DNA of 64,000 nucleotides from Purpureocillium takamizusanense (Eukaryota; Ascomycota; Sordariomycetes; Hypocreales; Ophiocordycipitaceae), in contig NC_063068.1 in the NCBI RefSeq assembly GCF_022605165.1, positions 5,580,001-5,644,000 on the forward strand. Direction: 5' to 3'. The stretch's first letter is position 1, and the number at the start of each line of letters is the position of its first letter. Positions 58,193-64,000 of this stretch are shown here, in pieces. A program made the translations under genes and the position numbers. A model generated the notes under the pieces. The model was not told the origin of the DNA. It ran no database searches and saw nothing but the letters and a program-made list of their open reading frames with translations.

Positions 58193-60000
58193 ATGGCACT
58201 TTGGTCATTGTTCCTCGTGGCCCCAAGCGCCACCCGCACAGCCTCCTCCAGCCTCCCGAGCCCAGACGAGCAGCTTACGCCCTTCTCGGCCCTCCTCTTA
58301 CTTTCCCACGACTTCCATTCGCTCCTGCCTTTTGTGTGAATAAAATCCGGCCTTTCCATGTTTCGTCGGGCTTCGCGCCGTTGCTACGGTACTGTTCTGT
58401 ACGTACCGCAGCGTCAGGCAGGTACTGTGCCTTTGCTGCATGTGCATCAAGGCCGGCCATCCTCCCTACGAACATCATGTCTCTTACTCTCATTTCCCTT
58501 CCCTCACCCGCCCGCATTGCCGTCCCGTGTCTTTGCCTGTCTGTGTTGACAGTAATCATGCTGTTCTTATCGGATCATCACGGTCATCTTTGCCAGGGGT
58601 GGAAGGGGGAGGGTGTGGGTAACCGCGTCAGGCAAAATACGGCAGTGATGCTCACCATCTGCAGATGCTGCGCGCACGCTCATGCCTACAAGGCGCATCC
58701 CTCCGGCTTCAGGTCAGCCGCTGGCCGAACCCGATCCGTGATTACGGGCTATTAATTCTCACTCGCCGTGCTTCGTCATCATTAAGTTTTTTTTTCACCT
58801 ACGACCTGCGTCCTCAACCTAGGGAGCCGAGCGAGGCTCCGCGCGCACTGTCAGAATGAAACCGGGAGCTGCCGTTGGGGGGGGGGGGTCCGGCGGTCCA
58901 GACATCATGACCGTAAGTCTGCAGATTCTTACACCGAGGTGCAGTGCATCGCTGCGGTCACGTCACAGTCAGCGAGGCGAGACAATGACGACGAGACGGG
59001 GGCCACTGGCGGCTGTCGACGGCAGGCGACGCTCAGGGTCAGACATTTCCCATGACAAGCTTTGCTGCCGAGCCCATCCGTCCGTCCTCGCCGCCGCGTC
59101 TCGCATCGTCACTTATCATCCCGGGCTGGGCCATCCCTGCCTCTTCCCGTAGGCAGCAAGGACTAGATGTGCGGCAATGGTTCCTGCACCGTAACATCAC
59201 CTGGCGGCCCTGTCAACGGATGCCTGTCTGGGCAACCGCCGCGCGCGCTCTGCACAGGTGTGTGTTGTCTTTGCTCGCAGATCTGGGTGGCAGTTGCCTC
59301 GATCCTCCTAAGCGACCGCGACGGTCATGCGGATGCGCTGCCTGTTCCGACCCCATGCGGTCCTGAACGGGAAGGCCGTCGAGAAGCGCCCACTGTCGAT
59401 CCAGCAGCGATCAACCCAACGCTGTCGGCACCTGCGTCTTCGAGGTGCAGGCGGCGCTTCTCTGCCGTGCGCGGCCGGGAGAGCGATGCCGTGTAGATCC
59501 ATCTTCAGTCTCGAGAGCATGTGTGAGTAAACAGTGAGATAAGCATCTACTAGTAGTAGATGAATCTCTGCGTGTGCTTACTTCTCCTTGTGATATCCCG
59601 ATTTGGCCTTGGGGTTGATTGGGAGCATCGTGGCTGGGCTGGCTTGGTTCCCAGCCAGGCGCAACTCTAGTGAGGCTTGACTGCACCACCAGCCACAGCC
59701 AGAACAGGACAGAGTCCCGACGTGAACCACTCATCAGAGCCGGCACTCGTGTGGGGCTTGGCCCGCTGATGATTGGTCTGCTAGCTCCACCTCGAACTGC
59801 CAGACTGCGCAGCTCGCTTACCCTCGTGCACGTGACCCACAGCTTTTGCGAAAAATTATTCCGCGCCAGGCCCCAGTGCGGTGCGGTGGACCGTTCGAAG
59901 CCCCCATCCACCAAAATTTCCTGGCCCCCCTCCTCTTCCCTCTCGATCTCTCAACCATCACCCAACGCCGAGTCGACAACCGCCGATACATCAACAAAAG

Positions 60001-60979
60001 ATGGCCAAGGAAGCGCCTCGATCCGGTTTGGCCGTCGGCCTGAACCGCGGCCACGTACGTTGAAACCATTCCATCGCCGCCGCCGCCGGATAAACGCATC
60101 AATCACCGTCCCGCGCGCGCGCGTTGCGCCCACGCACATGCACACATACACACACACAAATGTCATATCTGCGGTCTCACCTCGTGGAGGATCTCTGCTT
60201 CTCTCGCCAAGGAGACCAGGGCGGGTTGTCCCTCCGTGGCGCCCGTTCCCCTCCGCTCCTCTGCGAGGTGTTGGCTTGCATTTGGCAAACCCTTCTCCAG
60301 AACCAGAAGAGACAAAACGAACAAAAGCAGACGATGGACGCTGACAATGTGATTCTTGGTTTGCCCCCCGTATAGAAGACCACCGCCCGTGTCGTCAAGC
60401 CCCGTGTCTCCCGGACCAAGGGCCACCTGAGCAAGCGCACGGCTTTCGTCCGCGAGGTCGTCAAGGAGGTCGCTGGGTGAGTTTTTTGACCCCTCTCCGC
60501 TCACGTTACGAAGATTTGTCCAGCAGTCCGACGGGAGCCGAAGGAGACGGGTAGTTCGATATTCGAGTCGGGGGTCGCTGGAGATGGATGAATGGCCGGG
60601 CGACCGAATTGCCCTCCGTTTAGCCTCGATGGCCTCTTCCCCGAACGAGTCTCGAATTGTCTGCCTACTTCGTCCCGGACCGCATCAATCGACGTGGGAT
60701 ACAGCCTCGCATACCCATGCTAACATGCCTCCTCCAGTCTCGCCCCCTATGAGCGCCGCGTCATCGAGTTGCTCCGCAACAGCAAGGACAAGCGTGCCCG
60801 CAAGCTGGCCAAGAAGAGGGTACGTCCGGGCCTCAGCACCCCCCACCATCATCTAAACGCCTCCTCAACACCCACATAACTAACTCCTGTCCTTGCAGCT
60901 CGGTACTTTCGGCCGCGCCAAGAAGAAGGTCGACGAGCTCCAGCGCGTCATCGCCGAGTCCCGCCGTGCCGGCCACTAA
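60001..60979 (+). CDS. RPL36: 60S ribosomal protein eL36
   Basis: Component of the large ribosomal subunit. Four exons (60001-60054, 60376-60476, 60738-60819, 60899-60979) encode 105 residues: [18 protein letters not shown], then [36 protein letters not shown] and [15 protein letters not shown]. Sequence, size and high Lys/Arg content match eL36. Intron 1 is long (321 nt) and directly follows an 18-codon first exon, a common layout in fungal ribosomal protein genes. Intron 2 is 261 nt. All borders are GT...AG. It converges on the UBX gene, with stops 591 bp apart. Confidence 0.97.
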
Positions 60980-61570
60980 ACGAAAGAGAGTCGCGGAAGC
61001 GCCTTCTTTTTCTTTTTTGCCTCTGCGTTGAGCGGGGGCTGGGCTGGTAGCGTCAGGAGGGGAATGAATGGGGGTGACGGGGACTGAAAATCAAAAGAGA
61101 AATAAAGACAAAGACGATGTTTAGTCATGGCAAATCGGGAAGCTCTTCGCATGGGAATCGGCGTGGTCACGATTTGATCGAATGTCGCTTTTGACGGCTT
61201 TGACGGGCTGCGGCAAAGCATAGCTGCGGTCCGTCGGAAATACCAAACCAATTCAAAATCAACAGTAAATGAGCATCATCAATGAGACGTTTGCGTAGTG
61301 GGTCGGACGACTTGTGGAGATGTCTACTCGTACTTGTACGCCCTGCACTTTGCCAATGAATATGTTCTTGGGATGCTAGTACACCATGACGGCATCGTCC
61401 ATGCTCAGTTCATAGTCTAGGGATTCTATTTCACCATGACAGTACCGTCCACGGTCGCAACGCCAGTATCCATGCTCAATACAACCAACATCGCTTGCTT
61501 CCCAGAAAACCCTCGCCCCGTTATCTTCACACCCCTAATCGACGAGCATCATGCGCGCGCGCCTGGCGCC
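60980..61570. other. Convergent 3' flanks of eL36 and UBX genes
   Basis: 591 bp of AT-richer 3' flanking DNA. A pyrimidine run follows the eL36 stop, and AATAAA lies at about 61100. A near-repeat of CACCATGAC with AGTACCGTCCA/GGCATCGTCCA occurs at 61381-61455. No gene was seen. Confidence 0.6.
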
Positions 61571-63246
61571 CTACTTCTTCCCAAACTTGAACCACTTGGG
61601 CATCTTCTTGCCGCCAGCGCCGCCCTCGCCTGAGCCCTCGCCCTTTTCTACCTTGCCCAGCTGCTGCTGTGCATGTGCCGCCTTGCCGTCGTCGACAGCC
61701 TTGGGCACCTCGGGGATCTTGACGGTCCGTCCCTGCCGGGCCACCGCCGTCTTGAGAAACGGTTGCTTGCGCACCTGTGGGGGCACGGCGTCGTCCCAGA
61801 CCAGGTTGATGAGGACGCGTCCCGACAGCTTGTATCCTTTGATGAGGGTGTGCTTGGGGCCCACGTCGTCTTGTATGACCGTCTTCCCGCCGGGTAGGAC
61901 GAGGTGGAAAGGGTATTGAGCGTCTGCCATGACATGCCGGACCGCCTCGTACAGGAAAGCGCCCGTCTCCCGCGGGCCGACCTGCCAGTCGCTGCTCGTG
62001 TTGTCTGGAAACCGCACCTTGACGAGCACAGACTTGATGGCCGTGAGGCGGGCCTCCTCGGCCGCAGCCCTGTCCTCGAGCTCCTTGTCAGAAAGCAGCC
62101 GCTTGTTGCGGGAAGACTCCTGCAAGCGGGCCTGATGCAGCTGCGCGTGCGCGATGCTGGGGGTGAAATCGGACTCGGACTCGGAGGCGTGGAGGGCCGC
62201 AGCGGGGACGTTGCCAGAGGGTGCGAGAAAAACGGAGACGGGTTGGTAGGGATCCTTGGAATGAGAGGCGTCGCTGCTCGGCGTTGAGTCTTGGGGCGTT
62301 GATTGACCCGTCGTGGTTGAAGAGTCTGGAGGTTGCTGTTGCTGTTGCTGTGGTGGAGGAACCTGTGGCTCGGTGGTGGAAGCGGGAGGCTGTGCCGCAG
62401 CGTTGGCCATCAATGTGTCCTCCCTCTGCTCATGCGACTCTTGCTGAGACTCAACCTTGGCGGCGCTCGCCGCCGCCGCCCCCTCCTCCTTCTTGCCTTG
62501 CTCCTCCGTATGCTTGAAGAACTGACTTATCTGTTCCATGGCTTCGAACAACGTCTGGTCAGTCTTGCGGTACGACAGCCGCACCAAGACGTTGCCCGAG
62601 TTATGCCCGAGCTGCGACAGCGTCTTCTGGAAGTCGTGAAACGTGGCGAGCTCCCGGCCCATGATGTTGAGGACGGGCATCTCGTAGTACAGCTGGCCGC
62701 TGCCGCTCGTGACGGCGCCTGCGACGCCGCGGGCGGTGATGTTGACGTTTCTGCCGGCGCTGGCGTCGCCGCTCTCGAACTGGCGCAGCACCTGCCACAG
62801 CGTCATGTCCGAAGGGAACTTGCGGATGAGGCGCCCGCCGGGAATCTCGCGCGCCTCGGGCTGCGGCACTTGCAGGGCAATCTGGACGGCCGAGGGCGTG
62901 TTGGACTTTACGACGAGCTCGAGCTTGGCGCCGGGGATGAGGCCCGAGGTGCGGAAGGGGACGGAGAGGTCAACTTGCTTCTGCTTGTGTCTGCGCGTGG
63001 GAGGCCGGGTGAGCAGTCGTTCGTCCCGAGAAAGGGGAGGGGAGGATATGGGAGCGTGAGGCGGCAACGCAGACTTCGGGAGTCTGCTTCTCAGCGAGGT
63101 TATACTGACTTTAGCAAAAACTTGTCGCCGGAGAGGTTGAGCTTGGTGCAGGCCTCCTGGAGCACGTCGATAAGGTAGGTCCCCGGCGAGACCTTGACGG
63201 TCGTGCGCCGGAGGTCGGTGGCGATGACGACGACGTGCGACGACAT
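61571..63246 (-). CDS. UBX-domain protein of the TUG/ASPSCR1 (UBX4) type
   Basis: Cofactor of the AAA ATPase Cdc48/p97 by family. Two exons, 63110-63246 and 61571-62990, encode 518 residues. The N-terminus (about 1-78) is a ubiquitin-like TUG-UBL1 fold: HVVVIATDLRRTTVKVSPGT, then LKHKQKQVDLSVPFRTSGL and GAKLELVVK. The intron falls inside this domain. A low-complexity linker with a Gln run (PQQQQQQPPD) and many Ser and Thr follows. The UBX domain is at about residues 365-446 (VLVKVRFPDNTSSDWQV, LVLPGGKTVIQDD). In place of a classical FPR loop it has LPG, as often in this subfamily. The basic C-terminus ends MPKWFKFGKK. Yeast Ubx4 influences Cdc48 in ER-associated degradation. Confidence 0.9.
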
Positions 63247-64000
63247 GGCGCGGGCGGCGGAAGGGTCAACGCGAGCAGGACGAGAAGAGGGTAAGCGAGA
63301 AACGGAGAGGTTTGGTGGATGGAACAGTCGAAGAGGCGCGAAGCCACACCGTGGCCGCCGGCGGTTGATGCGCGGCCGTTGTCTCGATGGCGGGGGTCGA
63401 GGGTAATGTATGAAGCAGCAGTAGGAGTAAGAAGCTCGTGCGTGGGAGACGCCTGGATGAGAAGCCACGAAATACCCAAGACCCAGGATGCGGTCTCTTG
63501 GTTCGGGAGACGTTGACCTGGGGTGTCAACGGAGAGAAAGAGAGACGGGTCAGAGGTTAGAGGATGATTGGGGATCTGTCTCGATGGCTGGCTGTGCTCG
63601 GCTCACGGCGACAGCTCGCTCATCGGTTGCGTTGCATGTCGCAAAGCCACCTTCTCGAAGCCTCTTTCCATCCGTCGGGTCCCCTCCATCAGTCAGTCAG
63701 TCAGTCAGTCGGGCGGGCAGGCAGTCTGGGCGGCGCGGGGCTGCAGCGCGTCACCTAAGCTACCTTCCTAAGTGGCTAGTAGTGCTGTAGGTACAGGTAA
63801 GTTACAGCGGGTGCACTACCGGACATCCGCCAGGCTGGCAGCGGGCCTACGTAAGAACCACTGCCACCTGGGCCCCATCGGCGGGAGCTCCGGCCAATCA
63901 GACGAGCTGTCTAGGTCCTGGGTCTCTCTCCCTGCTACGGAGCCGCAGGGGCCGCGCCAGACCGTGTTTGCCTTGCGGCGGGCAGGTGTAGCGGTGCAGT
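63247..64000. other. Upstream region of the UBX gene
   Basis: Holds the UBX promoter and reaches the window edge. A tandem AGTC repeat lies at 63691-63710 and a CCAATCA box at 63894-63900, which could serve this gene or one outside the window. No gene was seen. Confidence 0.5.
63691..63710 (+). repeat. (AGTC)5 tetranucleotide repeat
   Basis: Five copies of AGTC. Confidence 0.9.

Larger units (their letters stand above)
55813..60000. other. 4.2-kb intergenic region
   Basis: Promoter of the secreted protein (-) at the left and of eL36 (+) at the right. It contains GAG repeats (56410-56437), a GGT repeat at 56747-56765, a CAGTG repeat (57144-57164), one TACGAAGTA at 57827-57835, and GCGAT-type repeats (58136-58192). 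The ORFs at 57741-58343 and 59619-60344 have no family features. Confidence 0.5.

Overview
The window is nuclear DNA of a filamentous ascomycete. Genes are split by short introns (about 50-120 nt) with GT...AG borders. Intergenic regions are long, GC-rich and full of microsatellites. The recognisable proteins (ADE2 with fused PurK-PurE, HDEL-tailed PDI, PRP39, synaptojanin-type 5-phosphatase, TUG-type UBX protein) are fungal in architecture. Their style suggests a Sordariomycete, perhaps Hypocreales; this placement is an inference from family resemblance, not from a search.

Layout, left to right. 1-108 is the 5' end of an acidic unknown protein (-). 109-6200 is a gene desert with one weak Cys-rich ORF. 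Next come cytosolic threonyl-tRNA synthetase (-), the SWR1 subunit VPS71 (-) and, diverging from it, a small mitochondrial membrane protein (+). Protein disulfide isomerase (-) follows, then ADE2 (+) converging on an old-yellow-enzyme oxidoreductase (-). After these lie an unrecognised gene with a Pro/Gln octapeptide repeat (+), cytochrome c peroxidase (-) and PRP39 (-). A region of visibly lower GC leads into a decayed subtilisin-like protease (+) that has lost its catalytic Ser half. The synaptojanin-like phosphatase (+) has two GC-AG introns and two upstream ORFs. Further right are an unrecognised low-complexity protein (+), a 228-bp TTC tract, 14-3-3 (-) with an 8-nt microexon, a secreted class 3 lipase (-), a MYND-finger protein (-), a small secreted six-Cys protein (-), ribosomal protein eL36 (+) and a UBX protein (-).

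The genes do not form a pathway cluster. Most are housekeeping genes (translation, splicing, chromatin, purine synthesis, ER folding, phosphoinositide turnover), with a few secreted or accessory genes between them. No biosynthetic cluster, intact transposon, CRISPR array or tRNA gene was recognised.

The most unusual signals are: (1) a 9-mer, TACTTCGTA or its complement, found about ten times where about 0.5 is expected by chance, always outside intact coding exons, with one copy apparently breaking the frame of the protease relic; (2) the relic itself, with several independent lesions; (3) the 14-3-3 microexon; (4) paired GC-AG introns in one gene. Exon borders were worked out by hand, and for each spliced gene the exon lengths sum to a multiple of three.
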